Shown: piece by piece, positions 26,838 through 35,135 of the stretch
Layout of the letters: every line of letters starts with the position of its first letter
Numbering within the stretch: the stretch's first letter is position 1
NCBI RefSeq assembly: GCF_900155385.1
Contig: NZ_LT699746.1
Coordinates: 1 to 64,000, forward strand
DNA length: 64,000 nucleotides
Origin: Vreelandella massiliensis
GTDB lineage: Bacteria; Pseudomonadota; Gammaproteobacteria; Pseudomonadales; Halomonadaceae
Direction of reading: 5' to 3'
Position numbers and translations under genes: made by a program
Notes under the pieces: generated by a model
The model's input: only the letters and a program-made list of their open reading frames with translations
Database searches by the model: none
What the model was told of the DNA's origin: nothing

Positions 26838-27230
26838 ATGTTCGTCAATGCAACAGGAGGAAAGCGTCGCCGCTTTGTGACTATGAAGATCAACATGATT
26901 GATGATCAGCGCGTCTTGATTGAGCTGGAATCTCCACAGGAAACAGCAGCACTTTGGGCCATTTCAGGACGGATTGGCGGGAACAACACAACGCTGCGAG
27001 GGCTGTTTTCGTCTCACCCAAGCGCGCCAGAAAGAACGGTTGGCTTTTATGAAGCCTTAACCCCAATCATCGCGTCGCAAATTGCCCAACGCGAAAGCCG
27101 TGATTTTCGACGCTACCCCATGACGATTAGGCATCTCCTGGAAGGGATGTATCAGACCAAGTTAAACGGACGAATCGAGCTCAACCACTCGGAAGGCAAT
27201 CAAATGATGGGAGGATGTTATGGCTGTTAG
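26838..27230 (+). CDS. Hypothetical protein, first gene of a plus-strand operon
   Basis: A 130-residue protein with no recognised family. It begins with a short basic segment and continues MIDDQRVLIELESPQETAALWAISGRIGG and RRYPMTIRHLLEGMYQ, which looks like a compact alpha/beta fold. The start is uncertain: the ATG at 26838, a GTG at 26877 and an ATG at 26883 are all in frame, and the AGGAGG at 26855 is not ideally spaced to any. It overlaps the following lipoprotein gene by 11 bp, so the two are co-transcribed. Confidence 0.65.
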   Translation: MFVNATGGKRRRFVTMKINMIDDQRVLIELESPQETAALWAISGRIGGNNTTLRGLFSSHPSAPERTVGFYEALTPIIASQIAQRESRDFRRYPMTIRHLLEGMYQTKLNGRIELNHSEGNQMMGGCYGC

Positions 27231-28011
27231 AAAACTGCTTGGCATGACGGCAATCAGTCTGGCGGTAGCGGGTTGTTCAACCATGAGCACGGAAAATCGA
27301 CTCTCTGATGTGCCGGAGCGGCCTTCAAGCGATTGGTTGCAAGAAAACTATCCGCTCTACAAGACTGCCGCCGTGGAGTACCCCACCACGTTAAATGTGA
27401 GTCGCTACCACCAACTCAAAGCACACATGGAAAAGCTCGCGCCCGCCGTGGAGCGCGGGCACCGCATTACACGCGGTTTGACGCTCTCGTTTAGCAACGC
27501 CAGCCAAGGCGGCGCTGCGATGCGACAGCCAGGCTACGTCCATGTCGTCAATTCGGACTTCAATACCTTGCGTAAGCGGATGCAGGATTTAAGCGACGAA
27601 GCAATGGCCCGCCACCTTGTCGATACTGCCGGACTGTCCGAAGTCGAGGCGGAAGACGCGATCCAAGCGCTCAAGTCGATGGAACCCAGCCGAAACCGTC
27701 ACGCCCGCGACTGGCTTACGTCCGATCCGCAAGGGTATTCCATGTATGAGATTTCGCGCTGGACACGCTTTTGCGATGGGGGAAGCGGCATGGATGAAGC
27801 CGATTGGCGCTTTGTGACCGACGAAGGCCGCAGCAATGCGCCTGACCTCATTACCTACTGCGATATGCCAAGCCATGATTACTACGACTACCTACGTGCC
27901 TGGGAGCGCTTCTGTGAAATGGACGGCGCCACGCAGCGGGATTTAAGCATTGTGCGCGATTCGGTCAGACCGAAAAGCACCGTAAGCGACTGCAAAGCCT
28001 TGAACCTTTAA
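27220..28011 (+). CDS. Predicted lipoprotein of unknown function
   Basis: A 263-residue exported protein. The signal sequence MAVRKLLGMTAISLAVAGC ends in a lipobox with the lipidated Cys at about 19, followed by Ser-Thr, favouring outer-membrane sorting. The mature part has an N-terminal PERPSSDWLQENYPLY segment, a helical middle and four Cys residues in the C-terminal third. No domain is recognised. GGGAGGATGTT precedes the ATG. It sits ahead of a TolA/TonB-like protein, so an envelope-spanning complex is possible. Confidence 0.8.
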   Translation: MAVRKLLGMTAISLAVAGCSTMSTENRLSDVPERPSSDWLQENYPLYKTAAVEYPTTLNVSRYHQLKAHMEKLAPAVERGHRITRGLTLSFSNASQGGAAMRQPGYVHVVNSDFNTLRKRMQDLSDEAMARHLVDTAGLSEVEAEDAIQALKSMEPSRNRHARDWLTSDPQGYSMYEISRWTRFCDGGSGMDEADWRFVTDEGRSNAPDLITYCDMPSHDYYDYLRAWERFCEMDGATQRDLSIVRDSVRPKSTVSDCKALNL

Positions 28012-28047
28012 TCAGGGAGCGCCCTCGGCAACGGGGGCGTTGTTCGG

Positions 28048-29412
28048 ATGAATAAGCACTTATCGGGTCTTAAAGCACGCTTATCACACGCTGGCGCTCG
28101 CCCATCCCACAAAACGAGTGAGCAACACAGCCACGGTCGAGCGGCAAAATGGCGCCTCACGCCGCTCAATATCGCCATCGTGGGGTCGGCGGGTGCATTG
28201 GCCGCATTTATCGGATTGGACATGCTTCAGTCCGAACGCCAAATGACTGATACCGGCGTTGCGGTGCCACAGGCAGAACTTGGGCTAGAGCCCGAAGAAA
28301 AAGCCGACTTTGAGAAACTTCTTGTTGAAGCCCAGGATAACGCTGACCGCTATTACGAACAGGGTGTTGCAAGTGAGCTTTCGTTTTTCTCCCCTGAGAG
28401 TTTAGAGACAAATAAGCGCAACCTGTCAGTCGGTGAACTGACTGAAGATGTCAGTCGAGAAATTGCCTTTGGTGAGATTGGATCGGCGCCCATCGTCTAT
28501 GTGCAGGAAGAAAAAAGCGACGAATCCCAGAGTCTTTCCGAGCAAATAGACACCCTATACAAGCGTGTGTCGCGCCTGTTAGGCAGTCACCAGCAAGGCG
28601 CCATTCGTCCGGTTGCAATGGAAGCCTCGATGGAAATGGCTTCATGGCAGCTACGAGCCGGTGTGGGGGAAGCTCCCCTTTCCTCAACAGAAATGGAGCG
28701 CCAGCAGATTGCGTTTCTATCCAGCGGTCGCCTGAAAGAATTGGCGATTACGCTTGGCGACCGCGTACATGATGTTTGGCAGCCGCCAGAGAACCGCTTT
28801 GTGCCCGATGGCGCATTGCTATCCGTGGTGGTTGGTGACGATAAGCGGATTGAATCACTGGCGGTTGAGCACTCCACAGGTCGTACCGCTTATGACCAGA
28901 GCGTTATCGAAGCACTGCACCAAGCGGCACCCTTTTACGAAATCAACGAACTTCAGCCTTGGCTGCAAGATACCGTAGAAACCCTGCTTTTCAGTTTCGG
29001 GCGTCCACCGGCAAGTCCTGAAGACTTCCGCCGGAGCCAGCAAGTCGGCGAGCATGTTTTTCCCTTTGAGGGCACACAAGACGATAACCGCACAACGGTC
29101 GATTACCTTAACGCCGACTATTTCGAGGAAATGTTTGACGACATCGAGCGCGAACTGACGGTGCTCAATGCGTCACGTTGGAATGGCCAGCTCGAAAACG
29201 ACGCGGAAATCTTAGTCGAAGTGAGCCTGCCCCTCGGCGTTGTCGTGGACGTGCAAGTACAACGTGGTAGTGGTGACTTATCCTTTGATCGGCTAGTGAT
29301 GCAAGCCGTCGATAATGCGTCGCCCTTCCGTGGTATCCGCCACTTACCAGAGTTTGAACAGCAAAATTTCGATCAATTCATCATTCATGCCCACCCCGAC
29401 GGCCTGCGTTAA
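28048..29412 (+). CDS. Inner-membrane protein with two TolA/TonB-like C-terminal domains
   Basis: A 454-residue protein with a basic cytoplasmic N-terminus, one membrane segment (about 38-60, LNIAIVGSAGALAAFIGLDM), a long acidic helical periplasmic linker, then two similar modules. One covers about 230-310 (WQPPENRFVPDGALLSVVV ... DQSVIEALHQAAPFYEI). The other covers about 355-440 (WNGQLENDAEILVEVSLPLG ... FDRLVMQAVDNASPF). Each has the 'W......g...V.v....G.v..v.v..SSG...fD..v..A...a.PF' pattern of TolA/TonB C-terminal domains. TonB/TolA proteins normally have one. A role in transmitting inner-membrane energy to an outer-membrane partner is inferred. Confidence 0.72.
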   Translation: MNKHLSGLKARLSHAGARPSHKTSEQHSHGRAAKWRLTPLNIAIVGSAGALAAFIGLDMLQSERQMTDTGVAVPQAELGLEPEEKADFEKLLVEAQDNADRYYEQGVASELSFFSPESLETNKRNLSVGELTEDVSREIAFGEIGSAPIVYVQEEKSDESQSLSEQIDTLYKRVSRLLGSHQQGAIRPVAMEASMEMASWQLRAGVGEAPLSSTEMERQQIAFLSSGRLKELAITLGDRVHDVWQPPENRFVPDGALLSVVVGDDKRIESLAVEHSTGRTAYDQSVIEALHQAAPFYEINELQPWLQDTVETLLFSFGRPPASPEDFRRSQQVGEHVFPFEGTQDDNRTTVDYLNADYFEEMFDDIERELTVLNASRWNGQLENDAEILVEVSLPLGVVVDVQVQRGSGDLSFDRLVMQAVDNASPFRGIRHLPEFEQQNFDQFIIHAHPDGLR

Positions 29413-29425
29413 AGGAGAGCAACCG

Positions 29426-29660
29426 ATGTGGAAACGCAAGAAGCCACCTCAGCGTTCGACCGCTGAGGTGCTGGAAGACCTACCGCACGATGCGGAAGCT
29501 CTAAGAGAATTGCAGCGTGTTATTCAGCTAGAAAAGGTCGATCAATGGATGGGACAAATGCAGCAGGAACAGCGACGCACAAGGCGAGTGAGTAACTTCT
29601 TTCGCTTTGGCCTGCTAACGCTGTTTGCAGCCGGTGTCGCCAACACGTCTTACCTGATCT
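29426..29660 (+). pseudogene. 5' part of an interrupted S49 (SppA-like) protease gene
   Basis: Starting at an ATG with a strong AAAGGAGAGC site, 14 bp after the TolA/TonB-like gene, the reading frame encodes a cytoplasmic helix (AEVLEDLPHDAEALRELQRV), a coiled-coil and the beginning of a membrane segment (FFRFGLLTLFAAGVANTSYL). This is the usual N-terminus of membrane S49 proteases. Near 29660 it runs into foreign sequence and stops at 29713. The catalytic part resumes at about 32770, so the gene was split by about 3.1 kb of insertions. The exact breakpoint is inferred. Confidence 0.72.
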
Positions 29661-29837
29661 GTGCCCAAAAAATTACGCTCAAATATCGTCTTATCACGTA
29701 TCGGGATTTCTAAAAGACACGATATAGCGATAAACACTCGTAAGGGTTGGTTATCTTTACGTGACTCCCCGGACTTTGAGGCTAGTCCATAGGCAGGTAT
29801 CATCAGCTAGCCAGTGGACAAAGCCGAGAGCTAGAGG

Positions 29838-30371
29838 ATGAACAAGAAGGAAACCACCCGCGCGCGTATTCGTGAAGCTGCCTGGGCACTGTTCGCTGAG
29901 CACTCCTTTGCCTCCACCACCACTCGCGAGATCGCCCGTCGCGCTAACGTCGCCGATGGTACGGTGTTCAGTCACTATCCTAATAAGATCGATATCCTGC
30001 GAGAAGGCATGGAAGAGCAGCTTAGCCGCATTGCCGATACGTTCCTCGCCAACTGGTCAGGCGGCAGCGAGCGTGAGGCATTAATCGAGCTGGCTTCCTC
30101 TTTCTATGGCTATTACTTCGAACATGTCGCCTTGAGCCGCAGCCTTCTGAAAGAAGTGCTTTGGGATCTTGATCATTTCCGGAACTTCGACGACTCCCTG
30201 CTGCTACGCATCTTGAGTGCGACAACGGCGAATGACGCTATCCGCACGCGCCTCATCGAAGATAGCTACTTCATGACGCTTGTCCGTCACCTTAGCCACG
30301 AGGAGCCGTGCCAAGAGGCCGCCATCAACGACTTCCGAGCCAGGCTCACACTTTTACTACCCACCAGCTGA
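29838..30371 (+). CDS. TetR-family transcriptional regulator
   Basis: A 177-residue repressor. The N-terminal helix-turn-helix is clear (RARIREAAWALFAEHSFAST, then TTREIARRANVADGTVFSHYPNKIDIL, about residues 8-50). The C-terminal ligand domain is helical and not assignable. It is followed 115 bp later by a small membrane-protein gene whose promoter is covered by a near-perfect 35-bp palindrome, the likely operator. It lies inside DNA inserted into the protease gene, so it was acquired separately. Confidence 0.92.
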   Translation: MNKKETTRARIREAAWALFAEHSFASTTTREIARRANVADGTVFSHYPNKIDILREGMEEQLSRIADTFLANWSGGSEREALIELASSFYGYYFEHVALSRSLLKEVLWDLDHFRNFDDSLLLRILSATTANDAIRTRLIEDSYFMTLVRHLSHEEPCQEAAINDFRARLTLLLPTS

Positions 30372-30427
30372 CCCCACTGCCAGCAGCTTGCTAGGCCTCG
30401 CTTTGGAGGACACCAGAGAGTAGCTCC

Positions 30428-30470
30428 TTGAATTTATGAGCGCGCTCAATTTATAATTGAGCACGCTCAT
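30428..30470 (+). promoter_or_regulatory. Promoter with overlapping palindromic operator (probable TetR site)
   Basis: A -35 TTGAAT (30428-30433) and -10 TATAAT (30452-30457) are spaced by 18 bp. The -10 sits at the centre of a near-perfect 35-bp palindrome (30436-30470) with arms ATGAGCGCGCTCAATT / AATTGAGCACGCTCAT, one mismatch per arm. Binding would directly block the polymerase. It precedes the small membrane protein by 17 bp and follows the tetR gene. Confidence 0.82.
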
Positions 30471-30486
30471 AAATGGAGGGGCTCTC

Positions 30487-30726
30487 ATGCGCAAGATCCT
30501 TACGAAAACCATCGGCTACCTGATTGGCCTGCCCTTCATCGTGTTATTCTGCTACGTCATCGGCCCCATCGTCGGTCTAGCACTGGGGTTCAGCGGATTG
30601 TTTATGCTGACCCTGCTCGCAGGGCGACAGGGTATACAGGCCTTCTATCGGGGCATGATATTGGGAAGGGGTCCTGGCGACCTTCCGGCGGCTGAAAAAC
30701 AAGTTCAAGGCCACCAGGTGAAGTGA
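30487..30726 (+). CDS. Small membrane protein under TetR-type control
   Basis: A 79-residue protein starting MRKILTKTIGYLIGLPF, with GGAGG upstream of the ATG at 30487. One long or two short membrane spans are predicted (IGYLIGLPFIVLFCYVIGPIVGLALGFSGLFMLTLLA), followed by a basic then polar tail. No family is recognised. Its promoter carries the palindromic operator, so it is probably the target of the adjacent TetR regulator. It may act in membrane stress or efflux, but there is no direct evidence. Confidence 0.72.
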   Translation: MRKILTKTIGYLIGLPFIVLFCYVIGPIVGLALGFSGLFMLTLLAGRQGIQAFYRGMILGRGPGDLPAAEKQVQGHQVK

Positions 30727-30849
30727 TCCCCCTGGCACTACACTGGAGGCAGGCGACGTGCCTGCAGGAGAGGGAGAGGCCCTGATCAACCTAACAGGGC
30801 CAGCCCTTTTCCACCTTGATATGGCAATTCAGGACGAGAAAGAAGCGAC

Positions 30850-30987
30850 TGCCTGACAGCGAAATCAGGAGTCGGTTGCACGGTGGGCTTCCGTCCTCCT
30901 TGGCGGCGCCCGCCTTGCGGAGCGCATCCATCTCAAGGCGGTGCCCTGCTCCGCCGTCGAGACCCGCGCATAGCCGATCAGTGCCAT
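30850..30987 (-). pseudogene. Frameshifted fragment of a Tn3-family serine resolvase (tnpR)
   Basis: Reading leftward from an ATG at 30987 gives MALIGYARVSTAEQGTAL, the conserved resolvase N-terminus with the catalytic Ser. A one-base loss then shifts the frame, and the continuation EMDALRKAGAAKEDGS follows in the next frame. The rest of the gene is gone. It is a relic of a Tn3-family transposon that probably carried the neighbouring tetR cassette. Confidence 0.75.
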
Positions 30988-30989
30988 GG

Positions 30990-31070
30990 ATCGCCTTTTT
31001 GTCCGTTAATCTATTGTCCGGCAACCCGTCAAACAAGACTGTTCTCGGACATTGTCCGGCCTCAGCCTGG
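30990..31070. other. res-like recombination site beside the tnpR relic
   Basis: Directly upstream of the tnpR fragment are several TGTCCG/CGGACA elements (around 31000-31020 and 31045-31062) in the spacing expected for resolvase-binding subsites. This fits a Tn3-family res site. Which subsites remain intact cannot be decided by eye. Confidence 0.5.
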
Positions 31071-31118
31071 CGATAACTTTACGATCTGGCTGTAAGTAAA
31101 TCAGCGAATAACCCAAGA

Positions 31119-31142
31119 GCCTGCGGCATAGCGGGCTTTTTT
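31119..31142 (+). terminator. Rho-independent terminator
   Basis: A GCCTGC/GCGGGC stem (one G-T pair) with a 6-nt loop is followed by six T residues on the plus strand. It would end transcripts from the small membrane-protein gene or from read-through of the insertion. Confidence 0.7.
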
Positions 31143-31332
31143 GTATCTGTGGAGAAAACCCCACCAGTACTGATGTGCCAGCAACATCTTGATGTGTTTA
31201 TTAAGGTATACCTTTAACGCTGGCGCCAATGATCCGCTGACAGACGCGCACGTAGGCATGATCAACGTCGACAGCCAGATTGAACCCTCCGACGATTCAT
31301 TCAACGAATATAATCGCGGATTCTTATCACTC

Positions 31333-32664
31333 TCACGCGCGCTGTTGCCAGAGCGTAGAGAGCGAGACCGGGGTTCGCGGTGTATGAGTCGACATCTGCG
31401 ATCTCATACGGGCGGTAGCCTTGCGGCCACGCCCCTGAAAAAACACATGGCCTCGGGCAGCGATGTTATAAGCAGCGTTAAGATCGGCGTGATAGCGCTT
31501 GCCAGAGCTAAACGTGCACTGGCTGTAGTTGCCCTTATCGCGCTTTACCGGCCCTGATCCGTCAAACGCTTGGCGGGACGTGCCACGGGCATAGACCGCG
31601 ACACAACGCAGCCCTATCTCGACGGCCTTGCTATGGATTCGCGCTACTAGCTGACGATGAAACCAGCGGTGAAACCGCGCCTTCATCGGTGTCCGTTTTT
31701 TACCCGCTTTAGGCCGCCAGCCCTTCAGGTTTTCTACCGCGATCGCCTGGCAACCATGGTTGAGCGCCATGTTCACCAGTTGTCGACTGATCTGGTGAGC
31801 CTGGTTATCGGCGAGACGGGTCAGCCGCTGGTGGTCGCGGCGGCAAAAGCCAGGGGGTAAGCGGCTACCGTGGCGCGTGTGCTTTTTAGCGGCCTGGCGA
31901 ATGCGGGCCATTAGTCGATACTCCCGGTCTTTATCCGTGCGCGAGATAAAGCCTCGCGCATGGACAGTGCCTTGAGCATCAACCACCGCCCAGGTGGCCG
32001 CTGTATTAATGCCTACATCCACTGCTAGCACACGATCAGGGGGAGTGGTTGATCGCTTCGGTGGCTCGAATTGCTCAGGCAACGATAGTTGCCACTGTCG
32101 TCCGTTATTGGTCAGCAGTGGCGACTTGGCCTTGCCTTTGCCTCGAAACCGGCAAGTGCCTTTCAGCCTAAACCCCATCCAAAGCCAGTCGTTGCGCTGA
32201 CGCACCTTGATAAAGGCATAGGTGGCATCGGCGTTGAGCTTGGCGCACTGCCCGCCGTAAAGGCTGGGAAAGGTCTTCGTGCTAGCTGTTAAGCGCGGAG
32301 GTTTCGCGTGCGGGTGCTTGCGCCGGCCACATCGCCACTGGTCAAATCGCGTGACGAAAGAGCGGACTTGGCCCACTGCATCCATGATTGCTACGCGGCG
32401 AAGATAGGAAGGAAATTTGTAGTAGCGGTTGGCAAAGTATGTATAGCGTACATGCGGGCGCTTGGCGGTTGAATGAATCAGCGCCTCAATTATCTTTACT
32501 GCTTCGTTTCCCTGCGAGGCCCCCACCGTCGGCCAGTGGGTATAAGCCACCGTCATCAGATCGCGCACCAGCCGCCGATACAGCGCCAGCGTATTCAGCA
32601 GTGCCTGTTGTTGTTCGGCACTGGTGACCTGAAGGGTGAGGATGTCAGAGCGGATAATCGGCAT
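31333..32664 (-). CDS. tnpB: TnpB (IS605 OrfB) homologue lacking a zinc ribbon, TnpA-less element
   Basis: A 443-residue TnpB from the ATG at 32664 (MPIIRSDILTLQVTSAEQQ). RuvC acidic positions are in VLAVDVGINTAATWA, AIAVENLKGWRPKAG and HADLNAAYNIAARG. The normal CxxC pairs are absent; the segment reads VYARGTSRQAFDGSGPVKRD. It is clearly a relative of the copy at 18182-19519 but diverged, and no tnpA accompanies it. A CAAGGC/GCCTTG hairpin at 32701-32716 marks the left end upstream. It lies at the right side of the DNA that interrupts the S49 protease gene. Confidence 0.9.
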   Translation of the reverse strand: MPIIRSDILTLQVTSAEQQQALLNTLALYRRLVRDLMTVAYTHWPTVGASQGNEAVKIIEALIHSTAKRPHVRYTYFANRYYKFPSYLRRVAIMDAVGQVRSFVTRFDQWRCGRRKHPHAKPPRLTASTKTFPSLYGGQCAKLNADATYAFIKVRQRNDWLWMGFRLKGTCRFRGKGKAKSPLLTNNGRQWQLSLPEQFEPPKRSTTPPDRVLAVDVGINTAATWAVVDAQGTVHARGFISRTDKDREYRLMARIRQAAKKHTRHGSRLPPGFCRRDHQRLTRLADNQAHQISRQLVNMALNHGCQAIAVENLKGWRPKAGKKRTPMKARFHRWFHRQLVARIHSKAVEIGLRCVAVYARGTSRQAFDGSGPVKRDKGNYSQCTFSSGKRYHADLNAAYNIAARGHVFFQGRGRKATARMRSQMSTHTPRTPVSLSTLWQQRA

Positions 32665-32769
32665 ACGGAAACTATATATCCAACCAGCAGCATAAACAAG
32701 CAAGGCTAACGCCTTGCCCCGCCTTGACTGACGATCCATTCAAAGAATCGAGTCGCAGAATGCGGCAGT

Positions 32770-33527
32770 TTTTTGCTCAATCAAATGGTGGTGTCAGCGC
32801 TACGCAGATCATTTCCGGCGTTCGTCGTGCGCTCGATAATGACACCACCCAGGCAGTTGTGCTCAATATCAACTCACCTGGCGGCAGCCAGACGGAATCG
32901 CAGCGAGTCTTCCATGCCCTGCAAGATTTTCGGGATCGCCATGACGTGCCGATTGTGAGCTATATCGGCGACATGGGAGCGTCAGGGGCTTACTACATTG
33001 CAGCGGGCACCGATACCATCTATGCCTCACCGTCCAGCATTGTCGGCTCTATTGGCGTCATCAGTGCCAGCTTTGGCTTTACGGAGGCCATGAAAGACCT
33101 CGGCATCGAGCGCCGTGTTTATTCGGCAGGCGAAAATAAAGCCATGCTCGATCCGTTTTTACCCGAAGACGAGCAAACCACCGAGCGATTTTCTGCGTTG
33201 ATCAGCAATGTGCATGATCAGTTTATTGGGGATGTGCTGGAAGGTCGGGGTGAGGCATTGGCAGGCACGCCTTACGACGACGTAGTGTTTTCCGGTGCGG
33301 TATGGAGCGGCGAACAAGCCGTGGGTATGGGGCTTGTCGACGAAACCCTAATGCTGGAAAGCCTGTTTGATCGGCTATTGCCCACAGACAACGGTTTTCC
33401 CAAGGTGCGGAACTATAGCGTGAAAGGCAATGCCTTTGAGCGCTTTATGCGTCGGCTACCAAGCGCGATCATGGGCGCACTATCCACTTCTGGACAGAGT
33501 GGCGAGTCAATTGTGATGCGCTACTGA
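32770..33527 (+). pseudogene. 3' part of interrupted S49 (SppA-like) signal peptide peptidase gene
   Basis: About 250 codons encode the catalytic domain of an S49 membrane protease: VVLNINSPGGSQTES, GDMGASGAYYIAAGTDTIYA (nucleophile Ser), SSIVGSIGVISASFGF and YSAGENKAMLDPFLP (catalytic Lys). The reading frame is intact to the stop, but its N-terminal anchor was left at 29426-29660 by an insertion. A TTG at 32724 could start a leaderless cytoplasmic form, but no good ribosome site is seen. Stomatin and NfeD, the usual partners of S49 proteases, are encoded nearby on the other strand. Confidence 0.85.
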
Positions 33528-33585
33528 GTCAGCGCCCGCCTAGCGGCCTTGTCTGGCACAGGCGGGCAAATGCTGTTTAGCTCGC

Positions 33586-33819
33586 TTAATCAGGTAGCTG
33601 GGGCCACTTACCGCCCCACTCCATGATGCGCTTTATCGTGGCTTCTGGCGCGTCGTGTGAGAACTCCCCCCAATAGCGGGCCGTGTATCGGGCCGTTCCG
33701 TCCATCCCTGTATCAATGCACTGAATGAATGCAAAGAGCTTTCCTTGCGACTGCGATAGCACGCACTTGCATAGGTCGTCGGCTTCGTCATAAATCATCT
33801 GATTCACTTGTACGCGCAT
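33586..33819 (-). CDS. Small hypothetical protein
   Basis: A 77-residue protein starting MRVQVNQMIYDEADDLCKC; AAAGGAG precedes the ATG at 33819 at good spacing. The sequence looks like a small beta-rich fold (LFAFIQCIDTGMDGTARYTARYWGEF) with a helical end. No family is recognised. It is convergent with the protease fragment and has its own upstream region. Confidence 0.65.
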   Translation of the reverse strand: MRVQVNQMIYDEADDLCKCVLSQSQGKLFAFIQCIDTGMDGTARYTARYWGEFSHDAPEATIKRIMEWGGKWPQLPD

Positions 33820-33839
33820 TTCTTCTCCTTTGGCATCCA

Positions 33840-34081
33840 TTCAGAGGGTAATGTGTGGTGAAAATATACCAGAATCACCGCCCTGCTTCTCCTTAACGGC
33901 TAAAAAACGTAGTAAGGGAACAGCATTATTCCCAGCGAAAAGCCAATTAAGGTCAGTCTTAAACGGGCAGCATGGTGCGCCGTGTCATATCGTGTTATAG
34001 CACCCTCTTATGGGGCGCTTCCGACGATACGGTGTTGTTACGTTGTCAGAACACGCGAGATTACACTCACAACTCCTTTCC
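33840..34081. other. Intergenic region with no recognised feature
   Basis: About 240 bp between the small hypothetical gene and the stomatin stop. It is somewhat AT-richer than its neighbours and contains no convincing reading frame, terminator or repeat by eye. A promoter for the 33819 gene is expected here. Confidence 0.4.
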
Positions 34082-35107
34082 TTAGCCTTGCGCGCCAGCG
34101 CCACCCATGAGTCCGCCTTTTAGTGCGTTAGAGGCCATTTGGTCACTTGGGTTACCCGCCATTTCACGGAACATCCCCATAGAGCCTAGAAGTGCGCTCG
34201 ATTCGTAGGGCACAAACACACGCTCGCCCTCTTTGGCCATGTCGGGGAGCGTCTTGATGTAGGTTTGTCCGAGCAGGTAGCCCACCACGGTCTCTTTATT
34301 CTTCTCGGAATCCCCGAGTGCTTCCAGCACCAATTTGATGGACTCCTGCTCGCCTTGGGCGCGGAGAATGGCCGACTCTTTATCACCCTCCGCGTTCAAG
34401 ATGGCGGACTCGCGCTGCCCTTGTGCTTGAGCAATGGCCGCAGCCTTGTCACCCTCAGCCTCGGTCACGGTCGCACGACGCTTGCGCTCAGCAGCCATTT
34501 GCAAGCGCATGGCATTTTCGACTTCCTCCGGCATTTGAATATCCTGTAGCTCCACGCGGTTAATCTTGATCCCCCACTTAGAGGCGGGCTCTTCCATTGC
34601 CTGTTGAATATCCGCATTGACTTCGGAACGGCTGGCAAAGAGTTTATCGAGCTCCATTTGCCCCACCACGCTACGCAGCGATGTTTTTGCCAGGGTTTCA
34701 ACCGCCTGGGACATATTCTCCACCTGGTAGACGGCGTTTTCCGGCTTAACGATGGTGTAGTAGAGTGCGCCATCAATTTGGACAGTTACGTTGTCAATGG
34801 TCACGACCGGCTGGCCCGGAAAATCCATCACTGTCTCCCTCCGATCAATGCGCGTCTCTTCCTTGGTCTGAGGGATGAACTCCCCTTCCACGCGCTTGTA
34901 GCGTGTCATCGTGATGGGGCGGGGTTTGTCGATGAACGGGATGATGATATTCACCCCGCTTTCAAGCACCCGATTGAAGGAGCCCAGGCGCTCGATCACC
35001 ACGGATTCGGATTGCTGGACGATGACCAATCCCTTTACGATGATAAGAATGGCTATAATCGCGACGATGCCGCTCAATATTAGGCCGGCGCCGATCGTTT
35101 GTTCCAT
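34082..35107 (-). CDS. Stomatin/prohibitin-like (SPFH, slipin) membrane protein
   Basis: A 341-residue SPFH protein. It has an N-terminal membrane segment (GLILSGIVAIIAILIIVKGL), then the band-7 domain (VVIERLGSFNRVLESGVNIIIPFID, TIDNVTVQIDGALYYTIV, LRSVVGQMELDKLFASR, MAAERKRRATVTEAEG), a coiled-coil of repeated EGDK/AQGQ units and a flexible C-terminus. The family scaffolds membrane microdomains and pairs with NfeD and S49 proteases. It is 28 bp downstream of nfeD. The ATG at 35107 is chosen because longer readings overlap nfeD. Confidence 0.93.
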   Translation of the reverse strand: MEQTIGAGLILSGIVAIIAILIIVKGLVIVQQSESVVIERLGSFNRVLESGVNIIIPFIDKPRPITMTRYKRVEGEFIPQTKEETRIDRRETVMDFPGQPVVTIDNVTVQIDGALYYTIVKPENAVYQVENMSQAVETLAKTSLRSVVGQMELDKLFASRSEVNADIQQAMEEPASKWGIKINRVELQDIQMPEEVENAMRLQMAAERKRRATVTEAEGDKAAAIAQAQGQRESAILNAEGDKESAILRAQGEQESIKLVLEALGDSEKNKETVVGYLLGQTYIKTLPDMAKEGERVFVPYESSALLGSMGMFREMAGNPSDQMASNALKGGLMGGAGAQG

Positions 35108-35135
35108 GTCGTACTCCTTTCCGTTAGTTAGTCTC

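Larger units (their letters stand above)
29660..32770. mobile_element. Composite insertion splitting the S49 protease gene
   Basis: Between the two halves of the protease gene lie a TetR regulator, a small membrane protein, a frameshifted tnpR fragment with a res-like site, and a TnpB element. The parts appear to come from at least two events: a Tn3-family relic with passenger genes, and an IS200/IS605-type TnpB element at the right end. Limits are approximate because no clear terminal repeats or target duplication were found by eye. Confidence 0.6.
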
